Source: Onthophagus taurus (lineage: Eukaryota > Arthropoda > Insecta > Coleoptera > Scarabaeidae). Taken from it: 64,000 nucleotides of DNA. The stretch covers positions 31,069,501 to 31,133,500 of the forward strand of contig NC_091966.1 in NCBI RefSeq assembly GCF_036711975.1, given 5' to 3'. Shown piece by piece: positions 21,845 to 35,500 of this stretch. A program made the position numbers and the translations under genes. Within the stretch, counting starts at the first letter, position 1; every line of letters starts with the position of its first letter. The notes under the pieces are model-generated. The model did not search any database. It had not been told where the DNA came from and was given only the letters and a program-made list of their open reading frames with translations.

Positions 21845-22180
21845 CAAGATTAATGCCTCTAACATCAGTGAATAACTGGCATAACATGTGTCCTTAATAG
21901 CACCCCAAAAATAATAATCCATAGGAGTCAAAGCGCAGCTTCTAGACCAATTGACATTGCCATTTTGATTTATAATGCGATTTTCTAAAATAGGGTGCAA
22001 AATGTCAATTGTAGCGTTGACAGTGACGCAATTCTATTAAAATCAAATTTTGGGCAGTCTTTCTTTTCAATCGTAGAGAATAAATAATTAGTTAACATGG
22101 CACGATAACAGTCGTCATTCACTGTTAGTGCCATTTTCTGTCATTTTCAAAGAAAAAATGTGTCTTTGGATTACATTCCA
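21845..22180 (-). pseudogene. Mariner-like DDE transposase relic
   Basis: Minus-strand text VTVNATIDILHPILENRIIN, NGNVNWSRSCALTPMDYYFW and GAIKDTCYASY matches the C-terminal half of an insect mariner-related transposase (NG.VNWPPRSCDLTPLDFFLWG.vK..vYA). Upstream, in broken frames, lies ENGTNSE. A related copy is at 59259-59468 on the plus strand. The conserved Asp of DLTPLD reads Ala-Leu-Thr-Pro-Met-Asp, so only the second acidic residue survives. Confidence 0.65.
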
Positions 22181-22693
22181 CACCAGTTACTCATTTTGGG
22201 GAGCATTGGTTTCTCAATTGCCACATATGGATCTTTTATACCACAAATACGGCACACATAAACTCATCTTTTTCCAACCGTAGTATGGCGCATTCAGCGA
22301 CCTACCTTCAGTTCTTGAATTAACTGAACTTTGTAAGCTTTGTTTTAGAAAAATGTTCAAACTTTGAAAAACATGTTTGGAAAACGAATTATCAAAACTT
22401 TTTCTGTATTTTGTGCATACTCTAATGAATGGGGAAACGAAAAAGTGGAAGTTACACCAGTGCAATTACGCAACGGTACAAATACACTGGTGCAAAGAAT
22501 ATTTTCAATAGGTATTGATTATTGGAGCAGTGATAAATAGGTAATATCTGTAAAAACACTGGAAAATGACTTGTTGTGAAGTTAGAAAAAACACCAATCT
22601 ATCAAAAAATTCAGTGGAAAAGTACGAATTTGAATTGTGACGTCATAATGAGGTCTCGTATTAAAAAGTGTAAGTGATACACTTTATCATAAC

Positions 22694-23251
22694 ATGATTG
22701 TTGGTCGCAATCCACCTTACTTAGCTAAAAAGATTTATTTTAGAGGTGACTTGCATAGTGTCAATATCAGAAATAGAAATGTTATAAATCCTCCTAACCA
22801 TAGGACCACCCTTTTTGAGCGATCCTTTACCTACAGTGTATATTCTCTATACAACTCTATCCCAGATTATATAAAAGTTAGGCGTGGCCGTGCGTTTAAA
22901 TGTTTGCTGTTTGATTACCTTTTCAACATGCAGTGATTTTAACATTCAGGAACATCTCGGAGGGTTATTAAATTTATGTTATGTTGTTTGATAGCATTAG
23001 ATGTAAATTTTGATTCTTTAAGATCGATAATTTAGGAATAATACGAAACCTTAGGTTTAAGTTCTTTTTAGGCATTTTCTGACCTGTTTTGATAGCTTTT
23101 TTTAATTTAAGGTTGCGGTGGAAGAACAGTTCAACATTTATTATTATTATTTTTCTTTTGTTTTTTTAAAATTTAATTAGCATTAATACAGTTTTTGCAT
23201 ATATGTAGGTATTGTTGAAGAATAAACTCTTATTATTATTATTATAATATA
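22694..23251 (+). mobile_element. 3' end of a non-LTR retrotransposon
   Basis: The frame 22694-22936 reads NPPNHRTTLFERSFTYSVYSLYNSIPDYIK and FKCLLFDYLF, the typical extreme C-terminus of a LINE ORF2 (P.HRT..ERSF.Y....WN.LP..I....S...FK). About 300 bp of untranslated sequence follows and ends in a (tta)n run at 23232-23248, as expected for a LINE 3' tail. The 5' part is missing. Confidence 0.65.
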
Positions 23252-23584
23252 ACTTTAAGATTTTGATTTTGTAATATTATTTTATTGATTAATATTTTTA
23301 CTCCCACCCTAGTCTTTCATTCTTGCAAACTTATTTAATTTACTCCTTCAACGTACTTCTTTTGGAAAGTTACCTTAAATTAACGTACTCCCACATTTTC
23401 AAACCCTTTTTGAAAAGTAATGCGAGGCTAACTACACAACGTTCAATTCAGGGTGTAAGTACTTCCTATGTATTTGATGATTTTATTCACAAAATAAAGG
23501 GGTACTATTGGTTTCAGAAATGATTTTTGCTAATAATGAAGACTAAAAATAATTAAACGAAGAAAGCAACAATATAGATTAAAC

Positions 23585-23640
23585 TAAAACTAGAACTAAC
23601 ACTAGAACTAGAAACTTTCGGATTAAGTCGTGCATCTTTC
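23585..23640 (+). repeat. Related copy of the 5.6-6.5 kb dispersed repeat
   Basis: 'actagaactagaaactttcgg' and 'attaagtcgtgcatc' correspond to the reverse complement of the 'ccgga.gtttctagtttt' block at 5613-5730 and 6405-6571. Short and diverged. Confidence 0.4.
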
Positions 23641-23649
23641 GAAAAAGTG

Positions 23650-26600
23650 TTTAACCCCTTATTGTGTTATGCAACCAATATACCATAATATTTGCTTTAA
23701 AACTGTTATAAATTTCTTTTTCACATACCTAGTGCAGGCTAAGTAAATCGATTTTGGCACTAATAATTAAAAATTTTATAATTTGTGGAATCTCTAAGTT
23801 ATTAATTTATTAAGTATTTATTTTTATAAAGTTTTATTAAACAAATATTAGCGGCCAATTAACAATTACTATTTATTAAAATTTGTAATAAACAAATACA
23901 AAAAAAATCGCAATATCTTTAATTGTTCAGATGTACCTAGATAAATTGATATGTTATGATGTAAAAAATCTAAGTCCAAAGTCATGATATAATCAAATTG
24001 CACAAATCTCTTTTAACTTTTAACAATTTTTTTTTTCTGAATTAATAATTTGGGCTAATTTGAATTTAATGGGTAAAAAAACATAGGATTAAAATAAATT
24101 GTAATATATTTTTTTTATAAATACTACCCGGTATATAATTTATGTAATGTGATGGATATGAAAGCTTATTCAAAAGTATTTTTAGAAATAAAATCGCTTT
24201 GACTCTATTACCTGTTTGTTTAGATCCTTTCAACGATTTTCTTAATAGGAATTTTAATAAAAAATTACACGTTAATTATCAAAAACCATCCATCGTTTTT
24301 AATACCTAACAATCTTTTCCAATCATTTTATTTTCAAATTTACCTTTCGTTTCTCCAATTATCCATTCAGTGGAAAAAATTAATTGTTGCTCAATTAACC
24401 CTTTGGATGGCGATTGCCAACTGTTAATACTTCGTCGCAAACAAAATTGTTTGATCTTATTTTAAACAATTAGCAACTAAGGTGATAAATGCTAACTAAA
24501 TTCTACGTTAAAAGAAGTTATTTGCGTAGAAAGTTACGTGTTTGAATTGTATCATTAAAAGATAATTATATAAATATTACCTACAAAGTGTAAAACCTAG
24601 AATTCTTTGAATTTTTATTAGCTATCTACGAAATATTTTAACATATTTAGCCTATGTTTATGATTTTTTCAGATACGTTAAAAATGATAATGACGCGATT
24701 CGTAAATGGTTTGTTAACAATCGGGGAAGGATGAGGAATACAAAATAGCGCTGTACGTCCGGTGGCAGCTTTAATAGCAAAACGAACGTTCGAAAGTGAT
24801 TCAGTTTACAATTCGACGGCGAACTGGTAACATCACCTTTTACCAGAATATTTTTTCGAATTAAACGTGAAGTGCGAAACAATTCAATTTTTTATATTAT
24901 TACCAAGGCATCAAAAGAAGTTCGTTTTAAAACAGATTCTCTTCATAAAAAATAATTTGGTAAGAAGATTTTCACGAATTAATTAACTATTAAAAAAAAT
25001 TAAAATTCGGTTTTCTGAAAATGAATTAAAAGAGAGATTTTCGTACAAAGCAGGTGGTCTTATTTACTGTAATTAACTGTCAACATTTAAAAGGACGTTG
25101 CAACAGCGACGACCAAGTGTTAGCTCTCTCGTTTATGCATCTAATATTTACTGCATTATTCTGATTTGTATACGAAATGAAAGTGAAAGTTTGCAAATAA
25201 TTTTAGAACGAAGTGCAAGAGAAAATGCGCTCGTGTTTCAATGAATATTTCAATGAAATATTTTGCATTTCTCTTAATTAACAAAAAAAAGTTAAAAACG
25301 TCTACATTTTTTTTAATCAAAATTTGAAAAGAGTCAATTTGTTTATAATTCCGATTAAATTATAAGAAATCGTTTAGAATCGATCAAAACGGTTCATAAT
25401 CGGTTTAAATCATTTAAAATCCAATACAACTGTTAGAGGTGGTAAATTACCATAAATTTCTTTAGAATCGATTAAAAACAAATTGATTAAGCGATTCAAT
25501 TAATTAAAATTCAATAAAATTACTTTAATAACTTTAGAAATCGTCTACGATTGCCTTAAAATCATTTTAAATGTTTATGACTGCATCTATAACCGATTAA
25601 TATAATCTGAAGCCTTTTAAAATGGTTTTAATCTTCTTCATAGTATTTAGTTTATAGTCTTGTAATAAAAATAATAACTTTTCGAGGTGATAACTTCTTG
25701 CATTTATTATTTAGTTATTGATTATATTTCAGAAGAAGTTCTATAACATAGTGTCTTAAATTTCTAAATTGTAAAATGGTCAGATCTACAAAATCAGCAT
25801 CTTATTGCTATCACAAGCTACGATACCAGAGTTATTCGTCTTTCAATATCATTATTAATAACATTATTACTTCGTGTTACAACTTGTAATGTGAGTTTTG
25901 TCGCAATTCTTGCTTGTGTTGGTATTGCAAATGTACAACTTTCATATTATGTATTATATTACTGAAAAACGTAGCTTTCCTAACAGGAAAAAAATCCAGG
26001 AATTAGCATGATGGGAGATGGTACAGCACCTAAGATATGAGTGTAAATGCAGCACATGAATTATTAACAAGGAGGTTGACAAGACATGGAGATCGATATC
26101 TCTAGATTTATCAAGGCGTCTTATATACTGTAACTAACAGAAATTGTAGGCTTAATGATGGGGCTCGGTGCATTCATCTTCAATCTGTCCAAAAACGAAA
26201 AATGCATTCCAAACATATTATCTTTTATTTGTGCATAATGTTAACAATTATTTGACTAAATTAATATAGTCTGAAGTCTGTCATGATAATGCCTTTAACC
26301 ACAAAACCAAATGTGAACCAAAAGTGTAAAGGTACTATTTCTGGGCAGATGTCGACGGGTCTCTATACCATTTATTATCATAAGTCAAGTCGACCAACTT
26401 GTTAACAGTTTTGGATATATGGAATGCTGGGCTGTCAAATCAACATATTTGTAAATGAGATACACGATGAAATTTTACAGCTGTTGTTGAAATACAATTT
26501 ACTCAAGTAATCGAATTGTGTACTTCGATAATCTTTTGTTCTCAATTTATAGATCGAGTAGACATTTTGTCAGGATAGTCCTAAATAAAAATCATGGAAC

Positions 26601-27707
26601 TTCGAACCATTGTCTGTCTCAAACATATTCCAATTTCTAATTGACCCTCTATTTAGCATATTTATAATTATTTATTTTGAAATTTTAGTTTGCAGATTTA
26701 AAGCAGATAATCCTAACGAGTTGTTCAAATAAAAAGTTGTAGAACTTCTAACATGATTCGAAAAATCGTTGGCAACAATTTTGTGTTCAAAATTATTTTC
26801 GTTACAGCTAGTTGAACTTTTACTTGTATTTGAAATTCATTAAGCTTTAAGTTTGAGCCTTGACATGTTTCGCCTTTAATTCTTGTAATACGTCAGCATT
26901 CTCAATGAACTTATTTATGTATTCAAACGCTATATCATTTTATCATTATTTTATAACTTGATTTCATAAATAGTACAATTAAAAATTGTTTTAAACGCAC
27001 TTTATGAATATTGATTTTCTTGTGTTTTCCTTCTAACTTCTTTGACACTATTTTTCTTCTTTCGTTTTATTATCGGCAACATCCTTACAGGTGTCATGTG
27101 AGGCATTCTTACAGGTTTCCACATGAGCCTCTATTTCTATATTTGTCATTCTAGATGAATACTGAATATATGTTGTTGTAGACTACAGTAAAAAACATAC
27201 TTCATATAACATAGTTATATTAATAAACGGCGAGAGACTGAATTTTCCTAGATCTGGGCAATGGCACAAAACACCATTCCATAAATCCTGTTGCTGCTTG
27301 CATAAAGAAACTTACACTGACCTCGGCTGTATCTATCAACCTTGCATCTTGAAAGCATATATTGATTATATAACAGGTTATACATATACACCGCATATTA
27401 TAGAAAAGCCATTTTTAAGTGTTCTACTCATTGCACAAGAATATACATATATCATTGATGTACAACAATGAATTTTAATGTTTTCGTTTGTAAACATTAT
27501 CAAATTCCTTTGCATCTAGACCTCCTGATTGCTCCCCCTTTCATTTTTCCGTTTACTTTCTGTCTATAGAATTCTCAATTGATCTACATTTTGTAATAAA
27601 TCATTAGTATTTAGAACACTTCTAAATCCTTCAGGTTTCGCGAATTGCAAGAAAGCTATGAGTATGATTGAATAAGATGTACCCAAAAAACGCTGAACGT
27701 CACAGGG
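23650..27707. other. Gene-free AT-rich interval
   Basis: No exon, RNA gene or transposase recognised. The stretch 25340-25640 repeatedly shows degenerate 'aaaatcgatt' and 'taaaatc' words. A slightly GC-richer patch lies at 24720-24860 (gcgctgtacgtccggtggcag), which could be an untranslated exon or a promoter, but nothing supports a specific gene. Confidence 0.35.
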
Positions 27708-27715
27708 GTCGATGA
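27708..27715. repeat. hAT target-site duplication, left
   Basis: gtcgatga; matches gtcgttta at 28980-28987 in 6 of 8 positions, the length expected for hAT. Confidence 0.5.
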
Positions 27716-28979
27716 TAGTGGTGCGTATGAAAGTCTCGTTTTTGAGAGTCTCGCATGGTCTCGTCTTGTTTTCGAGACGAGACATTACTCGGGCGGAGAC
27801 TTAGACGATACTCAGGCAAGACAAGACGAGACTTTCATTGGTCCGCGTCTCGTGCATGAGGTCTTACGTCCCGTACGAGAGTCTCGCAGGTAAGTATTTC
27901 TGCAAATAATATCCAGTAATGATATGTTGAAAGTACCTCTTGAAGGTAGACATGGACTTGGTGCATTGTGTCAAAAGGTTGTTGATTTAAAACCATATGC
28001 TCTTGAGCACAAAGAATGGATACTGCTAGAAGAAGTGCATAAATTACTAGTCAACTTTCAAATACTTTCCAAGAAACTCGGAGGAGAGAAGTACGTCAAA
28101 TTACCTATGGTGGTTGTATGTATCAATATACTAATAGATAATATTGAGAGCAAAATATTTGCATGGAACCGAAAGGCAGATCGAAACGAGGTCGAAGAGC
28201 AACTTATTGTTAGTTTTCAGGCTGGGAGAGACAAAATATTAAAGCATTATCGTAAAACTAATTAGATTTATGCTGCAGTTTTAATTCTCGATTCGCGGCA
28301 TAAGATAGAAGTTTTTGATATGAGAAGATGGAGCCAAGAATTAAAAGAGACTTCGATCCAGAAATTTGAAAATGTATACAAAGCCTATTTCCATCAATAA
28401 GAAGGCCAGCGTTCGAAAGTAACGGTATTGGAGGAACGAGAAGATTCTAGAGCGGAAAAGTCGGATTTTGTAATTGATTTTGATGTTTTGTATGCAGTAA
28501 ATCCTATGCCTCGGTGTAATAAAGACACAGATATATTACAATGGTGGAAAATTCATGCTTCTGTATTTCCTATTTTAAGTTTAATGGTACGAGATCTTGT
28601 AAGCATACCGGCTACTTCAGTCCCGGCGGAAAAATTATTCTCACGTGCTGCATTAACTATAAGAAAACATCGAAATCGCCTTAATAATAAATCTGCACGA
28701 TGTTTGTTACGCCTAAACGATTGGGTGAAAAACAAAATCATTTGCGACCGACAGGGCTGATTCTCTCTTCCGACTCTTACATTATAGCAAGTATTTAAGT
28801 ATTCCTTATTGCACTGAGACAATAAGATTATGCATGACGAGATTTCGATACTTTTATCAGACTCTCGTACGAGAAACGAGAAACGACTTATTATACACTT
28901 ATTATACAAGACTTATTAGTTCATCGGCGAGACAAGACTTTATGAAAATCTCGTCTCGTTGGTCTCGTGCGAACCACTA
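27716..28979 (+). mobile_element. hAT element with TIRs and clustered subterminal GTCTCG repeats
   Basis: The left end tagtggtgcgtatga and the reverse complement of the right end, tagtggttcgcacga, form a hAT-type TIR. Just inside both ends the hexamer gtctcg / cgagac recurs densely (about 27729-27890 and 28860-28970), the arrangement of hAT transposase-binding subterminal repeats. Between them lies a defective transposase (27924-28760). 1264 bp long; the N-terminal part of the transposase has been lost. Confidence 0.8.
27924..28760 (+). pseudogene. hAT transposase, truncated and interrupted
   Basis: The frame at 27924-28265 starts within the transposase (LKVPLEGRHGLGALCQKVVD; VKLPMVVVCINILIDNIESK). 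After a stop the text continues YAAVLILDSRHKIEVF, and after another stop the last 110 residues carry the hAT C-terminal dimerisation region: DILQWWKIHASVFPILSLMV, IPATSVPAEKLFSRAALTIR, RNRLNNKSARCLLRLNDW. Two stops and the missing zinc-finger/catalytic N-terminus make it non-functional. Confidence 0.8.
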
Positions 28980-28987
28980 GTCGTTTA
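28980..28987. repeat. hAT target-site duplication, right
   Basis: gtcgttta; diverged partner of 27708-27715. Confidence 0.5.
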
Positions 28988-31900
28988 ATAGAGGATATAT
29001 TAGACAAGAATTTAAAATGAGTTATACCTGGCAATTAATGTCTATTATAGCTTCTGTTGTTAGATTCGCAGATATCACAATAATTAAATAAATTTCTATT
29101 GATTGAAGCTTGTCAAATCACCGATCAACAATAGATATGCTTTAAAAGATACTGCGACATACAAATCTCATTTTAGAATAATTATTGGAACTTTTACACT
29201 TTTAGAAGGTAAATCTGCTTTTTGCAAGATTCTCACCTTTACTTTTTTACTGTTTCTAACCTGAACTAAATGTTTGCACTTTTACTTTCAAAATCACCAT
29301 AATTAGGCAATTTAACAGTTGCTGTAGGATTCTTGACTTTTAAGAAAGGGGCAATGAGGACCGTTTGTCATACGTTCGGAAAAGGGAATCTTCCAACAAC
29401 AATTAATCAAATGGCATATGTAAGGGATTGTAATAGGACTTCATTCGTTTTAATATCGAAAAATTAAATTTAATATCGTTTGGAGTTAATCGTATTTTGA
29501 TTATTAAAAGCTTGAATTTATGAATATTGAAAGTAACTGTTAATCGTATCAGGAATGCCTATTGTAAAATGAACTTGTAGTAGGTAAAGTGCGAAATGGT
29601 TTCTGTCCTTTTTAATTTTGAATAGAGGCATTTAAATGGAATCTAGAAGTTATATGAAAAATTTTTGAAACTCTTAGTCATAAGAAAGATTTATAAAGCC
29701 GCGTTTATATTGGGAATGAGACTCCAGGAAATGTAGTGATCAAGAAGAGACAGAAGAGAGAGAAGGAAAAATGAAGAAATGAGTAGGAAGATATACGTTA
29801 AAAATCTATGATAGTAATAAATCAAACTAGTATTGATTTGATGAAGCAGAATTATCATTCAAAATGAGCTCTTTTTGTAGTGGTCTTTCTAATTTCATTA
29901 TTTCAGTCTGAAGTTTTTCGATCGAATCCACCGATACGGCTCAATTTGCAATAATTTTAATATTATAAAGTTACTAAAGATGGGATTTCTAGAAAAGAAG
30001 TGTGATCGATTTTACTCATGGTCGTTCTGAACATATTTTTTCTCTATCTCTCTTAATATCTCTTATACTGGGGTGTCACCAAGCAAATATGCAAAAATAT
30101 TTGCTATAAAGTGTTGCTTTGGACTAATTGAGTCTCCCTGTCGTTATATTGCTGGTAATTGCGATTTCCTGGCGGGATTCTTTAATCTTTAATGATATTA
30201 GACATGATATTTAATATGCTTGTGATAAACGCTGCATTGAATTGCTGGTGTTGCTTGACTTTAGAAAGATCTTTGATTTTAGACGCCAAACTCTCTCTTC
30301 TGCGTCTATTTTTGTTTTTCAATGTTTATGAATGAAGTTATCGATAACGTCTTCGTATCCATGATTTGTGCGATAATAATGTCCTGTGATGTGTCATAAT
30401 AGTGTATGTATGATCTGGTTAGGTTACAACATATTACGCTATTCTAGAATCATTTACAGATGTTAACTTGCCAGAATCTTTCACAGATCAGGTGGAATCG
30501 ATTTCATTGTGGAATTTGCAACAAAATGGTAATCATAAAGTCGTAAGACTTAAATCTTCAAACTTGGCTGTATTTATCATAAACTTATGCCTTGATTGTT
30601 TGTGTTACAAGTTCTAATAGCATGCCCTGACTTCATCTGAATTGGGTATACTTCGAACAAATTAGTTTGTTTTTCATATACTTTGAACTTTTTCAATTAC
30701 ATTTTGACTAAACGAAGTAATAGAAACTAATGAAGTTATTAATAAATAAGACAGTCCTAAGAATAGATTCTTCTATACTCAACTTTAATGTGTTGATAAT
30801 GACATATTGAGCACTTTGTGAGGAGAGATATCAAAACAGGAAAGCGGCACCTATTATACATCCAAAGCAGTCTAACGATGATGGTGACTAACTTTCTATT
30901 AATGAAGGAAGATTGCTATGACTTTATGAACCGAGTGTTAAAAAAATTTGAAAGTCGCTGAATCTCTTAAAATCCGGAAAAATTTTTTAAAAGCACCAAA
31001 ATTGAATTACTCAAAATTACGTAAAACTCAAGAGATTGTTTCAGTACATCTTAAATCGACATAAAACTAAACTAAAATGGTAATTTAAACCTTAATAAAT
31101 TTGTTTCAAATTGTTTTAATTCCATTTAAAGAAGTTTATGTTAGTGCGAAAAATTCTCGAAATTGTTTTCGCTCCTTTTATTTTCTTTTAATTTGAGTTT
31201 AAGCAGGTCCCCAGTGTGTTTATATACTTTCACTTGTACCAAATGCGGTTCGCAATGCGTGTGGAAACGGAGCTTGACCCGTAATCGGTGCGATTAAGAG
31301 CTTTGTTATTGTTGTTGTTAAAAAAAGCTGCGAAGATAAAATTTTTCCACTCGCGTTGCATAACAAAAAAACTGCAATGAATTACATAAAATTGATTTTC
31401 ATTTTCGTTGGATAATTCGTTTTTTAAAAAACGTTTTCTTGATGAATAACTGTACTCTTAGTTATTTCTTTACTATTAGAGTGTCGACAAAACACTCTAA
31501 TCTATTGCTTTCACTTGGCGAAGCCTAAAGCAGTGTCAGATTTCTGAGTTTTTTATTCAAAACGTAACGCGGAAGTTGACTGAAACGAAACGTGGTGTTT
31601 TATTATTGTAGATGAAATCAAGGACGTGATCTTTTCTAGTTTTTTTTTGTTTTGAACAATTTTTAACTTTCTACGAAATCTTAAAGTTCATGATTTGGTT
31701 ATTTTGGGATTAAAAGTATGTAAATTACACTCAAAAGCGTTATGTAACCATTAAAATCGTTAAAAATGGTTAGACTTAAATTTGTTTTTTGGCTAATAAT
31801 AACGATTAATAAGAATAATTTAATAAATCTAATAAGATATTGAAAGTATATCAAGTTGTATAACATTTAATAATCATTAAATTTAATTTAAATTGAGTTA

Positions 31901-32589
31901 ATTAAAGATTTAAATTTCAATTTGAATTATTTTTAGCATAATTAACACGGTTATGAAGTTTTTTTTTTGAACATCGCATACATCGGGCTTAAATAAACAT
32001 TATCTAATGAAAAAGTAAATATTGATTCATTGCACTGTTTGGTGCTTAGTAAAACAATTTATCTAAACGAAAGGTGTTAAATTTATACATAATAAAAATT
32101 TTTGAACATTTTCGTGAATATTCTTTTATTGTGATAACTAGAAAAGAAATGTAACAGGGTAATTAAAAATCAATTAAGACCTAAAGAAAGTTAAAAAGGA
32201 AGAAGGAAAATGCAATTCCGTTATTATTACAAAATGATTACTGCTGATGCATTTTAGAAAGGTAACATCGAAACCGCAGCAAAGAAAATCTCCTCTAATC
32301 TTTTCCATATTCTTTATAATAAAGTGAAAGCGTAAGCAATCTTTTCCCCGGTGATTACAACAATAATATGAATCGCTGATTGAGTTTATTGGGATGTGTA
32401 CACATAGTATTTTTTAAATTGAGGCCGTTAATAAACTAGAAATAAATTGGAAGCGAAAATCTCTCTATTACTTTCAATTTTCTATCATTTTTGTAATTAC
32501 TATTATTATTAATCTAATCGATGCATGCGCAATTATTAACCTGAAACAAACTTGTTTATTCCAGACAAATTAATAAGTGATTACTTAAG
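28988..32589. other. Gene-free interval upstream of the fatty acyl-CoA reductase
   Basis: No coding exon recognised. A purine-rich run lies near 29740-29790. A TATATA with GC-richer sequence at about 31219-31300 and 31480-31600 could belong to the reductase promoter and 5' UTR; a plausible splice acceptor (tttattccag) ends at 32564, 25 bp before the reductase start codon. Both points are inference. Confidence 0.35.
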
Positions 32590-35500
32590 ATGGATTTTAG
32601 CAAAAGTGTAATTGGTAATTGGTACAAGGGTAAAAAAATTTTTATAACCGGAGGAACTGGTTTTATGGGTAAAGTCCTTATTGAAAAATTACTATTTGCA
32701 TGTCGCGAAGTGGACACTTTATATGTTCTTATGAGATCGAAACGAGGAAAGTCTATGGAGAAGAGGCTCGAAGCTATGTGGGAGTTACCGGTAAGTTGAG
32801 AATAAAGAGAAAGTGTGTTATTTATTTACGATGTTTACAAATTCAAAAAATTGTTTATGGCAATACGTTGCAATTTAAATCGAAATAAGAGAACATAAAA
32901 TTACTTCATCATATTAACAAATAATTATTTAAAAGCAGTTTACTTTAGAAACTTAAATCAACTCTGTAATCGCAGTTGAGAAATCTGCGAATTCGAATTT
33001 ACCACAATGTTTTCGACTTCAGGAATGCAGCTCAAATATTCCAATGAAGTCTGTCGTTAATAAGATAACGATGTCGCAAAAGTATCGATTTCATTGTTGT
33101 TTACCTTGATAACTTTCTTATCACAAGAAAAGTTAACAATAATACCTAAATCATCTCATAATTTTATTCGAGATATTAAATCAATTTGGTGTTATTATTG
33201 ATCTATGTATCAATGGTCTACCTTTCACAGAAAGTTGTTAGAAATTTATCTCTCAATCAAACACTTTAGACATTTATTAGATTGTGAATTCATTGTATTC
33301 ACAGTTCTTAAGACCACAACAAGCCTGTTATTTAACGTGACATACAATTGACATCGAATACTTAATTCCTAATTCTTTTCCTTAACCTTAGCATGTCATC
33401 TTATTATAAATATAATTATAAACTAAATTTATTGAAAAAAAAAATTGTTTAGATCAAATAAAAAAAAAATATCTAATGCAACGAGGAATACAATTAAAAG
33501 GCACTTCAAGAAAGTTCCCACCCTCAAGATAAAAATACAACAACAAAAGTGTTTAAGTATTATCTCAGCTCTAAAACAACATGTTGAAAACATGATTGCA
33601 GCATTACTTAACCTAACCTAATCCATTGATAACAATGTTCTGAAAGTAACGATCTGCGTTTACGATGGTTCTACAATTGGATTCAAGGGATTCTTTTAGT
33701 CATTTTTAACGTTTTTATATAAATATCGTACAAGGTCATTTGGAAATGTTTCAAAAAGATAACAGAAAGCTAAATATAAATGTTGTGGGAGACTTATGTT
33801 AGAGACTCTTATGCCAAAACATAGAACTAATGATTATCGAAAAGGATTCCACCAGATTTATCAATAACTCACTGTTGTATTGGATAAATGTTATACCAAG
33901 TTTAAATATTAAGGAAATCAAAAAGGTTTGAATGTGTCTGTATTATTAGCGATGAATAAACCAACATTCGTCATCAAATAGTAATAAATTATGTGATTGA
34001 CAACTACCAATGATTATTACTGCAATTTTTCCAATGTTACCAGGCTGGTTTTATTGGGACCATAAAATGTAATTGTTGTCATCACGAACAAGGCGAAAGA
34101 TATGGTAACTGCTAGACATAAAATTGAAAAAATGTTTTTATATATAGAGTAATAATTAATAGATCAAGTAATAACGTTGTTTAAGCTAGTTTGTAACAAA
34201 ATAAGAAGATTCACAAACGAAGCTATCTACAGCAAATAATCTCTTTTATAAATACACAATCACTTTGACACATTCAAAACACTCTCTTTACGATAGAAGA
34301 CATACAGTTGCATTCTGTTAAAAAAGCTATCCCTATTCATACCGATTGAATGAGATTATTGACTTGTAATTTTTTGAAACTACATTGTATAATATTTTGG
34401 CTGAAATAACAAATTACACAATTAAAGGCATGTTATAGGGCAGCAAATTGCATATTAGCAAGTTATGATGATTTACATATTATCCGAAAAGCGACTGACG
34501 ATGAAAATTAATAAATGAAATTTCGCAAAAAATTGATGCTATTTTTGTGTTTATCACTGAATCTATGTATGCAGAATGTATTTGCTTAACATTTGCAAAT
34601 TGTAGGAGATGATTCTTTAATCAAATTTTAAAGGTAGTCTCTGGAAAGACTTTCGTATCTTTGATTTAATTCCAACAGCATAATATCCAAAAATTATTCG
34701 TTTTTAGGAGAATATCAGCGAGATAAAAAGATAGTGGATATGTTAAGTAATTTGGAAGGGAAGATTACATTACTCAATACATACTCTATTATGATCAGAA
34801 CTTACTTTCCAAATTTCATTAAATGTTTCTGAGAAGATAAAATCAAACCAAATTTTTTACCATTTTCTTAAAAACATTCAAAGCCGCCATTATATCTTGT
34901 TCGTCCACTTATTGATCAACTGAGAATGTGATTCCGTTCACAAGTTGTAAGGCAGCGTGTCAGTAAGCATATAATTGTAAACAGTAAAGCCACTTAATTG
35001 TAATGTAAAGCAGTTTATGCTATGTGATTCACTCGTTTATACATAATAGTTATAATTTTGAAATAAGGTATCGTTATAAACGAATATTTTACAATCTATT
35101 CCATATGGCAATGATTTTCACAGAAAAATCTATTGTAGAACGATGCTAAAACTTCCTGATTTTCGAGTTAAAGTTGGATGTCTCTGTTAGGCTTCTAAAA
35201 CCGACGAAACTTCTGCTATTGCTAGGCTAGCTAGTATTAGAAAAATATGCCTATTTCCTTAGCTAACAGTTATTTTTGAATTAAATGTTTCCATAAAAGT
35301 GGATACATCTGGAATTTTCAGGTTTTTGTAGTAAGTGCAAATTGAATCTATTTAACATCGATTCTTAAATGATTCAAATTTATTGTTCTCAATTATTTCA
35401 TTTGTCTTAACTTTCAGTATTTTCTTTTGATAACAATTTCTCTCTGCCAAGGAGTCAAACCTGTGGAGTAAATGTGTTCAGCAAAGTTTTCTCTAATTGT

